Assembly: GCA_019119895.1 (NCBI GenBank) | Contig: DWWD01000046.1 | Span: 1-64,000, forward strand | Reading direction: 5' to 3' | Length of the DNA: 64,000 nt | From: Candidatus Anaerostipes avistercoris | GTDB lineage: Bacteria; Bacillota; Clostridia; Lachnospirales; Lachnospiraceae | Part shown: positions 1 to 8,878 of the stretch, piece by piece | Layout of the letters: every line of letters starts with the position of its first letter | Numbering within the stretch: the stretch's first letter is position 1 | Program-made: the position numbers and the translations under genes | The notes under the pieces: model-generated | What the model was told of the DNA's origin: nothing | Database searches by the model: none | What the model saw: only the letters and a program-made list of their open reading frames with translations

Positions 1-131
1 TCGGAGTCATGACGCCAATGGAAAAGCATGAGAGTTATTTACAGGCAGCATAAAAAAACTGCCAGCTGGTAAAACCAACTGGCAGAAAAACTTATATTTT
101 TTTCACTGTCTACTTGACGGGGAGCACACCA
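1..131 (+). mobile_element. right end of a probable IS3-type insertion sequence
   Basis: The window opens inside a reading frame whose last 17 codons (3..53) end in a TPMEKH-containing tail that resembles the C terminus of IS3-family transposases. It is followed by an imperfect hairpin (59..85) and, at 106..131, a sequence reading TGTCTACTTGACGGGGAG, which resembles terminal repeats of IS elements in Lachnospiraceae. The body of the element lies outside the window, so the family is inferred from a very short tail and from memory of similar ends. The next gene begins about 70 bp further on and reads on the opposite strand. Confidence 0.45.
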
Positions 132-202
132 AATTGACGCACCGGCTTTTAAGATGTCTTTTTTGATTCATATCTGTTTCATATCAGAGATGATACTGTC
201 GT

Positions 203-2089
203 TTACGCGCTGATGGCGTTTCCTGTATAGAGCTGATAATAACGGCCTTTTTTCTCAATCAGCTCATCATGAGTTCCCCGCTCAATAATACGTCCCTGCT
301 CAAGGACCATGATACAGTCTGAATTTCGTACCGTAGAAAGGCGGTGGGCGATCACGAAGGTAGTGCGCCCCGTCATAAGCCGGTCCATGCCTTCCTGCAC
401 CAGAGATTCCGTATGGGTGTCAATAGAAGAAGTAGCCTCATCCAGAATCAGTACCGGCGGATCGGCTACAGCGGCCCTGGCGATCGCCAGAAGCTGCCGC
501 TGTCCCTGGCTGAGATTTGCTCCGTCTCCGGTGAGCACCGTCTGATAACCGTCTGGAAGCCTTCGGATAAAGCCATCGGCATTGGCCAGTTTTGCGGCAG
601 CGATACATTCTTCATCGGATGCATCCAGCCGGCCGTACCGGATGTTGTCCATTACGGTGCCAGTAAATAAATGAGTATCCTGCAGGACCATGCCGAGAGA
701 CCGGCGGAGATCCGGTTTTTTGATCTTATTGATGTTAATGCCGTCGTATCGGATTTTTCCGTCGGCAATGTCATAAAACCGGTTGATCAGGTTGGTAATG
801 GTTGTTTTGCCGGCGCCGGTGCTTCCGACAAAGGCGATTTTCTGACCGGGAGTGGCAAATAATTTAATATTGTGGAGCACGATTTTATTTTTGCCATATC
901 CGAAGTCTACGTCGTTAAATGTAACATCTCCTTCCAGTTTTTTGTAAGTGACGGTTCCGTCTGCTTTATGGGGATGACGCCATGCCCACACGCCGGTACG
1001 TTCGTTTGCCTCTGTCAGGGTTCCGTCAGAGGCTTTCCGGACATTAACCAGCTCTACATAGCCGTGGTCTTCCTCCGGTTCTTCATCCATAAGCTGGAAA
1101 ATACGCTGGGCTCCCGCCATGGCCATGACAATGCTGTTGGTCTGCTGGCTGATCTGGCTGACCGGCTGAGTGGAGTTTTTATTCAATGTAAGGAAGGAAA
1201 CCAGTGTTCCGAGGGTAAGACCGGAATATCCGTTTAATGCCATAATGGCTCCGATGATCGCGCAGAGGACATAGCTGATATTTCCAAGGTTCGCATTGAC
1301 CGGCATTGTAATATTCGAAAAGGTATTGGCTTTGTCAGAACTGTCACGGAGCAGGTCGTTCAGTTTTTTAAATTGTTCGATTGCTTTTTCTTCGTGACAG
1401 AACACTTTGACGACTTTCTGGCCGTCCATGATTTCTTCGATATAGCCGTTTACAGTTCCCAGATCTTTCTGCTGTCTGGAAAAGTAAGATGCGGATCTGC
1501 CCGCTAATTTGGATGTCACAAGCAGCATGACGCCGACCATTGCAAGGGTTACCAGTGTCAAAGGGATATCAAGTAGAAGCATGCTGACAAATGAAGTTAC
1601 GACCGTCACCAATGAGTTAATGACCTGAGGGATGCTCTGGCTCATGAGCTGACGCAGGGTATCCACATCGTTGGTATAGACAGACATGATATCTCCATGA
1701 GCGTGAGTATCAAAATACCGGATTGGCAGGGATTCCATATGTTCGAATAATTCAATTCTGAGCTTTTTCATAGTACCCTGGCTGACATTTACCATGATTC
1801 GATTGTATATGTAAGCACATACAATACCGGCTGCGTAAATTCCGGCCAGAGAGGCAAGAGCGCCCGCCAGATTTGAAAAATCAGGATGCATTGTCTGTGT
1901 CAGAGGTTTAATGTAATCATCGATCAGGGTCTGCATAAAAAGAGTTCCCTGTAATGTGGCAAGGGCGGAGCCGAGAACGCAGAGGATTACAATGAAAAAA
2001 GAAAATTTGTACTGCTTCAGCATATAGGAAAGAACCCGGCCAAATGTTTTTATCAGTTGTTTATTATCAGTTTTCTTATTTTCCGTCAT
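203..2089 (-). CDS. ABC exporter half-transporter (fused membrane domain and ATPase), intact partner of a heterodimer
   Basis: A 628-residue type IV (multidrug/lipid) ABC exporter half. The N-terminal two thirds hold six membrane segments. The ATPase follows with Walker A GSTGAGKTT, signature LSQGQ, Walker B LILDEA and the H-loop in IAHRLST. The start is the ATG at 2089 because GGAAGGTGA lies just upstream; the longer frame to 2134 has no such site. An insert of about 40 residues (VELVNVRKASDG...) between the domains is typical of this sub-group. It is the last gene of a marR-ABC-ABC operon and overlaps the end of the upstream ABC gene by 14 nt. Such pairs normally act as heterodimers exporting drugs or peptides; the substrate cannot be told. 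Its partner is broken, so it may be orphaned. Confidence 0.93.
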   Translation of the reverse strand: MTENKKTDNKQLIKTFGRVLSYMLKQYKFSFFIVILCVLGSALATLQGTLFMQTLIDDYIKPLTQTMHPDFSNLAGALASLAGIYAAGIVCAYIYNRIMVNVSQGTMKKLRIELFEHMESLPIRYFDTHAHGDIMSVYTNDVDTLRQLMSQSIPQVINSLVTVVTSFVSMLLLDIPLTLVTLAMVGVMLLVTSKLAGRSASYFSRQQKDLGTVNGYIEEIMDGQKVVKVFCHEEKAIEQFKKLNDLLRDSSDKANTFSNITMPVNANLGNISYVLCAIIGAIMALNGYSGLTLGTLVSFLTLNKNSTQPVSQISQQTNSIVMAMAGAQRIFQLMDEEPEEDHGYVELVNVRKASDGTLTEANERTGVWAWRHPHKADGTVTYKKLEGDVTFNDVDFGYGKNKIVLHNIKLFATPGQKIAFVGSTGAGKTTITNLINRFYDIADGKIRYDGININKIKKPDLRRSLGMVLQDTHLFTGTVMDNIRYGRLDASDEECIAAAKLANADGFIRRLPDGYQTVLTGDGANLSQGQRQLLAIARAAVADPPVLILDEATSSIDTHTESLVQEGMDRLMTGRTTFVIAHRLSTVRNSDCIMVLEQGRIIERGTHDELIEKKGRYYQLYTGNAISA

Positions 2090-3654
2090 ATTGTTCACCT
2101 TCCTTTCTGATTTTAGCAGGCTGGTCAAAATCACCGCCGCCTTTCATCTGAGCTTCATATATTTCTTGGTAAATTTTGTTGTTTTGAAGCAGAGCTTCGT
2201 GGGTATCAAAACCATTGATGGTTCCGTTATCCAGAACAAGAATGCGGTCTGCGTTTTCCACGCTGGAAATTCTCTGGGCTATGATCAGCTTTGTGGTTCC
2301 CGGGATTTCAGCGGCAAAAGCTTCCCGGATTTTTGTGTCGGTAGCCGTGTCCACAGCGCTGGTAGAATCGTCCAGTATCAGGATTTTCGGATGTTTTAAA
2401 AGCGCTCTTGCAATACATAAGCGCTGTTTCTGACCGCCGGATACATTGTTTCCGCCCTGTTCGATCCAGGTGTTGTATTTGTCAGGAAAGCGTTCGATAA
2501 ATTCGTCGGCGCAGGCCTGACGGCATACTTCGCGGCATTCTTCTTCCGTGGCGTCTTCTTTTCCCCAGCGGAGATTATCCAGAATGGTGCCGGAAACAGG
2601 ACGTTTTTCTGCAGGACAACCGCAACCTGATCTCTTAAAGCTTCCATGTCATAGCATCGGACATCGCGGCCGCCAACCTGTACACTGCCTTCATCTACGT
2701 CATACAGACGGCTGATCAGATTGACAAGACTTGATTTGCCGCATCCGGTGCCGCCGATGATTCCGATGGTTTCACCGGATTTTATATGAAGATCGATATC
2801 CCGGAGCGTTTCCTCGCCGCTTCCGTGCTTGTAGGAAAAGCTCATATGATGGAAATCAATCTGACCATTGGGAATATCTGTAACAGGATGTTCCGGGTTG
2901 GAAAGATCCGGTTTTTCTTCCAGAACTTCCGCAATTCGTGCAGCATTGGCTGCGCTCATGGTGATCATGACAAAAATCATGGAAAATATCATAAGAGCCA
3001 TGAGGATATTCATTGTATAGCTGAACATAGAGGTTAGTTCTCCGGTCGTCAGATCACCGATGACAATAAACTGTGCGCCAAACCATGAAAGAGCAATGAT
3101 ACATCCGTAAACAACCAGCATCATCACCGGATTGTTAAAAGCGAGACGGCCTTCTGCTTTAACAAAAAGATCATATAATTTCTCAGAGGCTTTCCTGAAT
3201 TTACTGTTTTCGTAGTCTTCCCGGACAAATGCTTTTACCACGCGGATCGCGGATACGTTTTCCTGAACGCTTGCATTTAAGTCATCATATTTCCGGAATA
3301 CATTCTGAAATACTTTGTATGTTTTCAGAATGATCAGAGCGAGGGCCGCAGCCAGAACGATGATAGCGGCCAGGAAGATCAGACTGAGTTTTGCGCTGAT
3401 AAAGAAACAGAAGATCATGCAGCGTATCTGCCGGCCAGTACGCCGAAGAAAAGACTCAGAAAAGCAGCAAAGAGCATAACGGCGCCGTATAAATATACAT
3501 TCCGGATATTTCCCGCTTCGATTCCCTTATCAATGATAGAAGCAGTGATAAAGGGAATCAGCACTTCCATCAGCACTTCCAGACCGGTGAAAAGCGGTGC
3601 AAGGAGAGATGCTTTCTTATATTGTTTTACCTGTTTTAACAATGTTTTTATCAT
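2076..3654 (-). pseudogene. ABC exporter half-transporter, disrupted by an internal deletion and a frameshift
   Basis: Three adjacent frames together encode one ABC exporter half. The first (3415..3654) starts at an ATG with an AAGGAGG site and encodes the first two membrane segments, ending at AGRYAA. The next frame resumes at FFISAKLSLIFL, the segment that in homologues lies some 60-80 residues later, so a block of about 200 bp appears deleted with loss of frame. The second lesion is at about 2594..2596: after VVLQKNVLF the frame shifts, and restoring one A in an AAA run recovers the rest of the ATPase (ILDDSTSAVDTATD through the H-loop region) down to the stop at 2076. Walker A GGTGCGKSS is intact. 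The single-base lesion alone might be a sequencing error; the deletion is not. The marR gene overlaps the start by 4 nt (ATGA). Confidence 0.9.
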
Positions 3655-4097
3655 AGTGTATACCTCCTTATGGGTTCCTGCTTCATGTTGCGGATCATAG
3701 TGCAAAGACTTTTTTCTGTTATTTCCAGATCTTTGACAGACAGGTTCTGACAAAGACTTTCTTCCTGTTCATATAAAGAAGAAACAATCAGATGTTTGAC
3801 GGAATAAGCCTTTGAGGTGAGGATGATGTTCCTTTTCCGGTCATCGGTCTGATCTGCAGTGATGATTAAATATCCTTTTTTTCTGAGCTTTTTTAAAGCA
3901 GAGGAGATGGAAGGTTTTGAGATTCCCAGTATTTCATGCAGCTTTGTCGCGCAGATATCCTCTGCCTCATGCAGGAGAAGGCAGTCAAGCATAAGACACT
4001 GAGATGGAGAGATATCTATACTTTCCATCTGCTTTTTCTTGTATTTCTCAAGAGAAAGATTCAATTGCTTCAGCAGAAAAATAAAATGATATTCCAT
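3651..4097 (-). CDS. MarR-family transcriptional regulator of the ABC exporter operon
   Basis: A 148-residue winged-helix regulator. The central part (ICATKLHEILGISKPSISSALKKLRKKGYL, around residues 48-77) has the MarR helix-turn-helix followed by the wing with the DDRKRN-type turn. It is the first gene of a three-gene minus-strand operon with two ABC exporter halves, the common arrangement in which MarR represses the exporter and itself and is released by a ligand. A perfect inverted repeat in its promoter (4131..4153) is the likely binding site. The stop codon overlaps the start of the next gene. The regulator itself looks intact even though the gene after it is decayed. The ligand is unknown. 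Confidence 0.92.
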   Translation of the reverse strand: MEYHFIFLLKQLNLSLEKYKKKQMESIDISPSQCLMLDCLLLHEAEDICATKLHEILGISKPSISSALKKLRKKGYLIITADQTDDRKRNIILTSKAYSVKHLIVSSLYEQEESLCQNLSVKDLEITEKSLCTMIRNMKQEPIRRYTL

Positions 4098-4130
4098 AAA
4101 AAATTCCTTTCTTTTTTGAAACAGTTATAC

Positions 4131-4153
4131 AGTTAACAGTTCTTCTGTTAACT
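4131..4153. promoter_or_regulatory. probable MarR operator in the marR-lysR intergenic region
   Basis: AGTTAACAG and CTGTTAACT form a perfect 9-bp inverted repeat around a 5-bp spacer. Read on the minus strand it lies across a plausible promoter (TTAACA, 16 bp, TATAAC) for marR and the ABC genes, so binding would block polymerase. An extra ACAGTTA half-site lies beside it at about 4121. The symmetry and position are seen directly; that MarR binds it is inferred. Confidence 0.7.
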
Positions 4154-4249
4154 ATTAAAGCAGACGTTTGATGGAAAGTGAATTTAGAATATGCTATTAT
4201 TGATAAGGAAAGATTATTAATAGTTATAAGAAAATAGGAGGAATACAGT

Positions 4250-5167
4250 ATGAATACGTTTCAGCTGGAGTGCTTTTTGGCAGTTGCAGATTATCTGAAT
4301 TTTGCAAGAGCGGCAGAACATCTGCATGTGACACAGCCTGCGGTAACGCAGCAGATTCATTCGCTGGAAAAAGAATTAAATGTAAAATTGTTTCATCGGA
4401 CGACCCGTACCGTAAAGATAACAGAAGAGGGTAAGATATTTTTTGAAGATGCCAGACGCATGGTCGATATTTCACGGAGAGCCAGGAAAAGATTTGAAAA
4501 TCCAGACGAGCGGAAAATTCAGCTTTTATCCATTGGAAGTTACAGCTTTGGGCAGATGTTTCTTCTGGCGCCGGTATTGCGGAAACTTTCAAAACAATAT
4601 CCGAATCTGCATCCGAGACTTCAGGCAGTTCCGTTTCAGCATTTATACCGGCTGCTGGAAGAGGATGACATGGATGCTGTTATCGGGTTTAAGGAACCTG
4701 ATAACAAAAAAATTCCTGCAGCTTACAGAGAGATTATCAAAGTGCCTCTTGTGTGTATCTGCTCCCCGGATCATCCTATGGGACAATATGATGCAGTGAC
4801 GATCGATGATTTAAAAGAGGAAAAACTTGTATTGATCGATCCCGCCAAAGCACAGAGTGATGCCGCACAGCTTCAGGGACAGTTAATAAGCGGGAGGACT
4901 CCGGCGGATGTTTATTTCTGTGAATCAGCGGAATCAGCGGTGGTTTTGGTGGAAGCAGGTTTTGGAATATCAGTTCTGCCGGAACTTATGATACCGCCGG
5001 ATCTGCCGCTGGCAAGAACTGCGATTGAAGAGCTGGGACTGGTTTCTTTTGGGATTTACTATAAATCTCTGAAAGATAATGAGCCTCTGAAAAGCATGCT
5101 GAAAATCTTTAAAGAAGATTTGTCAGGGAAAGAACCGTTTTCCTGGAAGAAACATATATTAGAGTAA
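4250..5167 (+). CDS. LysR-family transcriptional regulator
   Basis: A 305-residue LysR-type regulator. Residues 1-60 hold the classic helix-turn-helix (FLAVADYLNFARAAEHLHVTQPAVTQQIHSLE), followed by the FHRTTR wing and a long linker helix. From about residue 90 comes the two-lobed substrate-binding domain. An AGGAGGAATAC site precedes the ATG. It is divergent from the marR operon and upstream of a cell-wall protein gene, 22 bp away on the same strand. LysR proteins usually control a neighbouring gene, but no co-inducer can be deduced. No T-N11-A operator was identified with confidence. Confidence 0.93.
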   Translation: MNTFQLECFLAVADYLNFARAAEHLHVTQPAVTQQIHSLEKELNVKLFHRTTRTVKITEEGKIFFEDARRMVDISRRARKRFENPDERKIQLLSIGSYSFGQMFLLAPVLRKLSKQYPNLHPRLQAVPFQHLYRLLEEDDMDAVIGFKEPDNKKIPAAYREIIKVPLVCICSPDHPMGQYDAVTIDDLKEEKLVLIDPAKAQSDAAQLQGQLISGRTPADVYFCESAESAVVLVEAGFGISVLPELMIPPDLPLARTAIEELGLVSFGIYYKSLKDNEPLKSMLKIFKEDLSGKEPFSWKKHILE

Positions 5168-5189
5168 AAGACTTTTTGGAAGGTGGCAT

Positions 5190-6446
5190 ATGCCGGAACA
5201 AGACAGAAGGGAACAGATTGACAAGGGACAGTTGATGGTCCAGGTAAATTCTAATACCGGAGCAAAACCGATTTCCGACGCATCCGTGGAGATTTCCTAT
5301 ACCGGAGATCCTGAATCTGTAATTGAGAAAATAGAAACCAATGAGGACGGGCAGACCGAGGATATTGAACTGGCTGCTCCGCCGCTGGAATACAGTATGT
5401 CGCCGGGAGAGAATCAGCCGTACGCAGAATACACGGTAAAAATCAGCGCCCCGGGATATGAACCGGTTACTGTATCCGGTGCACAGATTCTCTCCGGCGT
5501 CCGGGGAATACAGAATGTCCGGATGCAGCCATTGGAAATCTCTAATGATGATCTGGATAATTTTGTGATTGGTCCGCATACTTTGTGGGGAGATTATCCG
5601 CCGAAGATAGCGGAGGCAGAGATTAAGCCGGTAAATGAGACAGGAGAGATTGTTTTAAGCCGGGTGGTTATTCCGGAGTACGTAGTAGTGCATGACGGTC
5701 CAATTGGAGATAAGTCGGCGGTGGATCACTATGTCAGATACAAAGATTATATTAAAAATGTGGCGGCCTGCGAGATTTATTCCACCTGGCCGAGGGCAAC
5801 GCTGGAAGCAAATATTCTGGCGATTATGTCATTTACCATGAACCGGGTATATACAGAATGGTACCGGAACAAAGGCCATGATTTCACGATTACATCTTCC
5901 ACGGCATACGATCACAAGTGGATGCCGGGAAAAACTACTTATGATTCTATTAACTTGATCGTAGACGAAATATTTTCCAATTATCTTTCAAGACCTAATG
6001 TGAAACAGCCGATTCTCACCCAGTATTGTGACGGGAAAAGAGTCAGCTGCCCAGAGTGGATGACACAATGGGGATCAAAATATCTGGGCGATCAGGGCTA
6101 CGCACCGATTGAAATTCTCCGTTATTATTACGGTGAAAATATGTATATCAACACAGCGGAACAAATTGCGGGAATTCCTGCCTCCTGGCCGGGCTATGAT
6201 CTGACGATCGGATCAAGCGGCGACAAAGTACGGCAGATGCAGGAGCAGATCAATCGAATTTCCAGGGATTATCCGTCCATTCCGACGATAGCAGCAGACG
6301 GACAATATGGGGAAAACACAGCAGCAGCCGTGCGGAAATTTCAGAATGTATTCGGACTTCCGGAAACGGGAGTCGTGGATTATCCTACCTGGTATAAAAT
6401 AAGCGAAATATATGTCGGAGTCAGCCGGATTGCCGAATTAAATTAA
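5190..6446 (+). CDS. peptidoglycan-binding protein with carboxypeptidase-like N-terminal and SpoIID-like middle domain
   Basis: 418 residues. Residues 10-110 look like a beta-sandwich of the carboxypeptidase-regulatory/CNA-B kind (PISDASVEISY ... YTVKISAPGYEPVTV). Residues 175-320 hold a conserved block (AACEIYSTWPRATLEANILAIMSFTMNRVY) reminiscent of SpoIID/LytB amidase-enhancer domains, though the catalytic Glu expected in that motif is not clear. The last 75 residues are a type 1 peptidoglycan-binding domain (GSSGDKVRQMQEQIN ... DGQYGENTAAAVRKFQ). No signal peptide is seen. Proteins of this layout in clostridia are often labelled spore-cortex or wall lytic; whether this one has enzyme activity is uncertain. 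GGAAGGTGG precedes the ATG. Confidence 0.75.
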   Translation: MPEQDRREQIDKGQLMVQVNSNTGAKPISDASVEISYTGDPESVIEKIETNEDGQTEDIELAAPPLEYSMSPGENQPYAEYTVKISAPGYEPVTVSGAQILSGVRGIQNVRMQPLEISNDDLDNFVIGPHTLWGDYPPKIAEAEIKPVNETGEIVLSRVVIPEYVVVHDGPIGDKSAVDHYVRYKDYIKNVAACEIYSTWPRATLEANILAIMSFTMNRVYTEWYRNKGHDFTITSSTAYDHKWMPGKTTYDSINLIVDEIFSNYLSRPNVKQPILTQYCDGKRVSCPEWMTQWGSKYLGDQGYAPIEILRYYYGENMYINTAEQIAGIPASWPGYDLTIGSSGDKVRQMQEQINRISRDYPSIPTIAADGQYGENTAAAVRKFQNVFGLPETGVVDYPTWYKISEIYVGVSRIAELN

Positions 6447-6535
6447 ATTCCGCAGACAGAAGGAAAAATGTTATAATAAAACCATGAAAATGAGATAAAG
6501 TGTATCAGAATAAAAATACCAAAGGAGGTTGCTGC

Positions 6536-6922
6536 ATGTTTAAAGATTTTGTATATGACAAATATTTGAAAGCGCCGGATCCGATTTCATTTGAAGAGGC
6601 AATGAAGATTTACGGTGAAATCGTGGAAGAAGCGCCGGATGGAAATCAGGCATTTGACGAAGCATGGGATAACGCCATCGAGAAGATGACTGCGTATGCA
6701 GATTTGCGCGCTCACTGGAAAATCACGCCGAAACCCCAGAGAAATAATGATCAGAGAACGGTGAAACATGACAATGTGATCGCTTCTCTGGATCAACTGG
6801 CAGAATGTATGAAAGAACAGAATCTGAATGCAGACTGGAGAGAAGAACTTGGAAATCAGAGAAAGCGGATCGGAGACTTTGCGTGTTATGTCTCTCTGAT
6901 TTACGGATTGTCTGCAAGATAA
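6536..6922 (+). CDS. hypothetical protein, 128 residues
   Basis: A soluble, acidic, mostly helical protein starting at the ATG after AAAGGAGG (6521..6528); a longer frame begins at 6500 but lacks a ribosome site. A TATAAT -10 element lies at 6472..6477, so it probably has its own promoter after the wall-binding protein. No signal peptide, membrane segment or known catalytic motif was recognised. Codon use is like the neighbours. It ends about 65 bp before a large inverted repeat that separates it from a convergent gene. Confidence 0.75.
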   Translation: MFKDFVYDKYLKAPDPISFEEAMKIYGEIVEEAPDGNQAFDEAWDNAIEKMTAYADLRAHWKITPKPQRNNDQRTVKHDNVIASLDQLAECMKEQNLNADWREELGNQRKRIGDFACYVSLIYGLSAR

Positions 6923-6986
6923 TCTTAAAAAATGGAAGGATCAGCCGGTTTATGGCGATTTTAGATCCTTGATATATGAGAAAAGA

Positions 6987-7054
6987 GAAAGAGACAGCCC
7001 GGCAGAGATTCAGGACTTTTTAAGAAGTTCTGGTCTTACCGGATTGTCTCTTTC
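6987..7054. repeat. long imperfect inverted repeat between convergent genes
   Basis: GAAAGAGACAGCCCGG (6987..7002) pairs with CCGGATTGTCTCTTTC (7039..7054) with two non-Watson-Crick positions, and the loop holds a second stem (CAGGACTT with AAGTTCTG). It lies between a plus-strand gene and a minus-strand pseudogene, so a bidirectional terminator is likely, although neither side has a clean T-run. A small decayed repeat element is an alternative. Confidence 0.55.
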
Positions 7055-7060
7055 CTGATG

Positions 7061-7708
7061 TTACAGATCCTTTTTGCAGCGCATATGGGCACTTCGGTTT
7101 TTTTGCGGTGCAGATTTCGCCGAATCCTTTTGTGCAGTAAGACCATAGTATATAATGTACTTCTGCCGCTGATTTCTGCATGTTTTTTGCAATGTTTCTG
7201 ACAATATCAGAAGTTTCATAGAAGGATCCTGACGAATCCAGAGATAATAGTAAGGATCAATGGTTCCGTATAACTGTTCCAGCCTCATCATTTTTGGAAG
7301 ATTGGTACGAATAAGGTCCTCCATCTGCCGTTTGGTATTCTGATTTGCGTAATCCAGCGCTTTGATTTCATCAGTCAATTTTTCCGGTGCCTTTGCCTGG
7401 AGCAGGTCAGGATGATAACGGCAGAAAATACAGTCAATCTCAGGAAGGTTTCCCATATTCAGACGGGAAATTCTTTCTGCATCTTCCTATGGAATTCCAG
7501 AACTGAGCATAGAGTATACCATTGCCTGGATATGATCCTGGATTCTAAAGTGTTCATGGCTCTGCCGGCGATCCATCTGATGTTTCACATAAGTATGTTT
7601 CCAGAGTCTTTTTTCTGTGAAGGCATCGCCCTTTGTCAGATACAGTTTTTTAAGCTGTCGATTCATGTGTTCAATGATATCAGAAATATCATCTATGGAA
7701 GATCTCAT
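7061..7708 (-). pseudogene. conserved-looking protein gene interrupted by one in-frame amber codon
   Basis: Reading from the ATG at 7708 (GGAAGG upstream), 73 codons end in SMLSSGIP and then a TAG at 7489..7487; the same frame continues without other stops for 141 codons to 7061 (EDAERISRLNMGNLPEIDCIFCRY...). The frame is unchanged, so this is one point change, most simply TGG (Trp) to TAG. The whole product would be about 215 residues, soluble and helical, with a CIFC pair after the stop. I do not recognise the family with confidence. It is divergent from an XRE regulator, suggesting that regulator controls it. It is called a pseudogene here; amber readthrough or a sequencing error would be the alternatives. 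Confidence 0.7.
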
Positions 7709-7855
7709 ATCGTTGTTCCTTCCATTGAAAATAATATATGTAAATCCCCTGTTATGTGATATTTTAAAACTCGTTTTGCGGTTTATCAACGCATATCGAG
7801 TATTATCGAAAGTTCGTTCTTCTTTTCATTTACTATAGTGTCGGAGGTGAATGAT

Positions 7856-8203
7856 ATGAGCTTTGGCAACAACCTGAGGACTTTGATTGAGGAGCGGAAT
7901 ATGACACAAAAGGGACTGGCACAGCAGCTGAATATTGCTCCGCCAACAATAGGCAGTTATGTGCAGAATACAAGGGAAGCGGATTTTGCGACGCTTAAAC
8001 TGCTGGCAGGGTATTTTGATGTGTCTATAGATTATCTGCTGGATTATTCATCCGGCAAAACAGAGAATCATCAGGAAGATGAAATGCTTCGGATTTTCAG
8101 ATCGCTGACAGAAGAACAAAGGAATATCTGTATTGAACAGTGCAGAGTCTTTGTCAATATGAATCCTAAGAAAAAAGTAAAAACGAGAAAGCTGTCGTCA
8201 TAG
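7856..8203 (+). CDS. XRE-family (Cro/cI-type) transcriptional regulator
   Basis: 115 residues. Residues 5-60 form a lambda-repressor-like helix-turn-helix (LRTLIEERNMTQKGLAQQLNIAPPTIGSYVQN ... DFATLKLLAGYFDVSIDYLL). The ATG at 7856 follows CGGAGGTGA; the GTG at 7838 is upstream of that site and is rejected. The basic tail KKKVKTRKLSS may add DNA contact. In the divergent region, CGAAAGTTCG and a repeated ATCGA at about 7794..7821 could be operator half-sites. The divergent partner is the amber-interrupted gene. A terminator follows at 8238. Confidence 0.9.
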   Translation: MSFGNNLRTLIEERNMTQKGLAQQLNIAPPTIGSYVQNTREADFATLKLLAGYFDVSIDYLLDYSSGKTENHQEDEMLRIFRSLTEEQRNICIEQCRVFVNMNPKKKVKTRKLSS

Positions 8204-8237
8204 ATTTCCAGAAATATAAATCATCCATGAATTTCGG

Positions 8238-8269
8238 CCATTGAATCTACGAAATCAGTGGTTTTTTTT
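8238..8269 (+). terminator. intrinsic terminator after the XRE gene
   Basis: CCATTGA and TCAGTGG (8238..8244 and 8255..8261) form a short stem with one G-U pair, followed directly by eight T. Confidence 0.7.
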
Positions 8270-8377
8270 CTGCCCGCAAACTTTATATACATTACAGCCT
8301 CTTTTTATGATATAATGTGCTGGTAAAAGATAAAAAGAATAAAACGGAAGAAAATCCGTTTTGCCGGAGGAAGGATC

Positions 8378-8878
8378 ATGGCAAAAAAAGAACCAAAAAC
8401 AAATGCTATGAGGATCTTGGAGAGAAAGAAGATTCCTTATGAGATACATAGATATGAATGTAAAGAATTTATCGATGGGATCGCCATCGCAGACATGCTC
8501 AATGAACCGTATGAAAGGGTGTTTAAAACACTGGTCACGGCTGGAAAAAGCGGCGGTTATTTTGTATTTGTGATTCCAATCCACAAAGAACTGGATCTGA
8601 AAAAAGCTGCCAGGGCAGTGCATGAAAAATCCGTGGAGATGATCCATGTAAAAGATATCAATGAAATTACAGGATATATCCGTGGAGGATGTACGGCCAT
8701 CGGCATGAAAAAAGATTATCCGACCATATTGGATAAAAGTGCCGATGGACAGGAGACAATTATGGTAAGCGGCGGCAAAAACGGCATTCAGATCGAACTG
8801 AAGCCGGAGGATTATCTGAAAGCATGCAGAGGGAATATGGCCTCTGTTACACGGGAAGAGGAGATATTAGAATCATGA
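8378..8878 (+). CDS. ybaK: YbaK/EbsC-type Cys-tRNA(Pro) deacylase
   Basis: A 166-residue protein of the YbaK family, which hydrolyses cysteine mischarged on tRNA-Pro in the cytoplasm. Family signs are the N-terminal TNAMRILERKKIPYE, the central GVAIADML-like stretch, the VF-K-TLV strand, and the GGYIRGGCTAIGMKKDYPT region that lines the aminoacyl pocket, then MVSGGKNG near the C terminus. Full family length. The ATG follows CCGGAGGAAGG. A TATAAT -10 box is at 8311..8316. It shares ATGA with the next gene, so the two are translationally coupled. Confidence 0.92.
   Translation: MAKKEPKTNAMRILERKKIPYEIHRYECKEFIDGIAIADMLNEPYERVFKTLVTAGKSGGYFVFVIPIHKELDLKKAARAVHEKSVEMIHVKDINEITGYIRGGCTAIGMKKDYPTILDKSADGQETIMVSGGKNGIQIELKPEDYLKACRGNMASVTREEEILES

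Noticed and set aside
59..103. Intrinsic terminator at the IS end
   Set aside because: The hairpin is separated from the T-run by about 11 nt, so it is treated as part of the element end.
7794..7821. LexA/SOS box upstream of the XRE gene
   Set aside because: CGAAAGTTCG has some symmetry but does not fit the Gram-positive consensus CGAACnnnnGTTCG.
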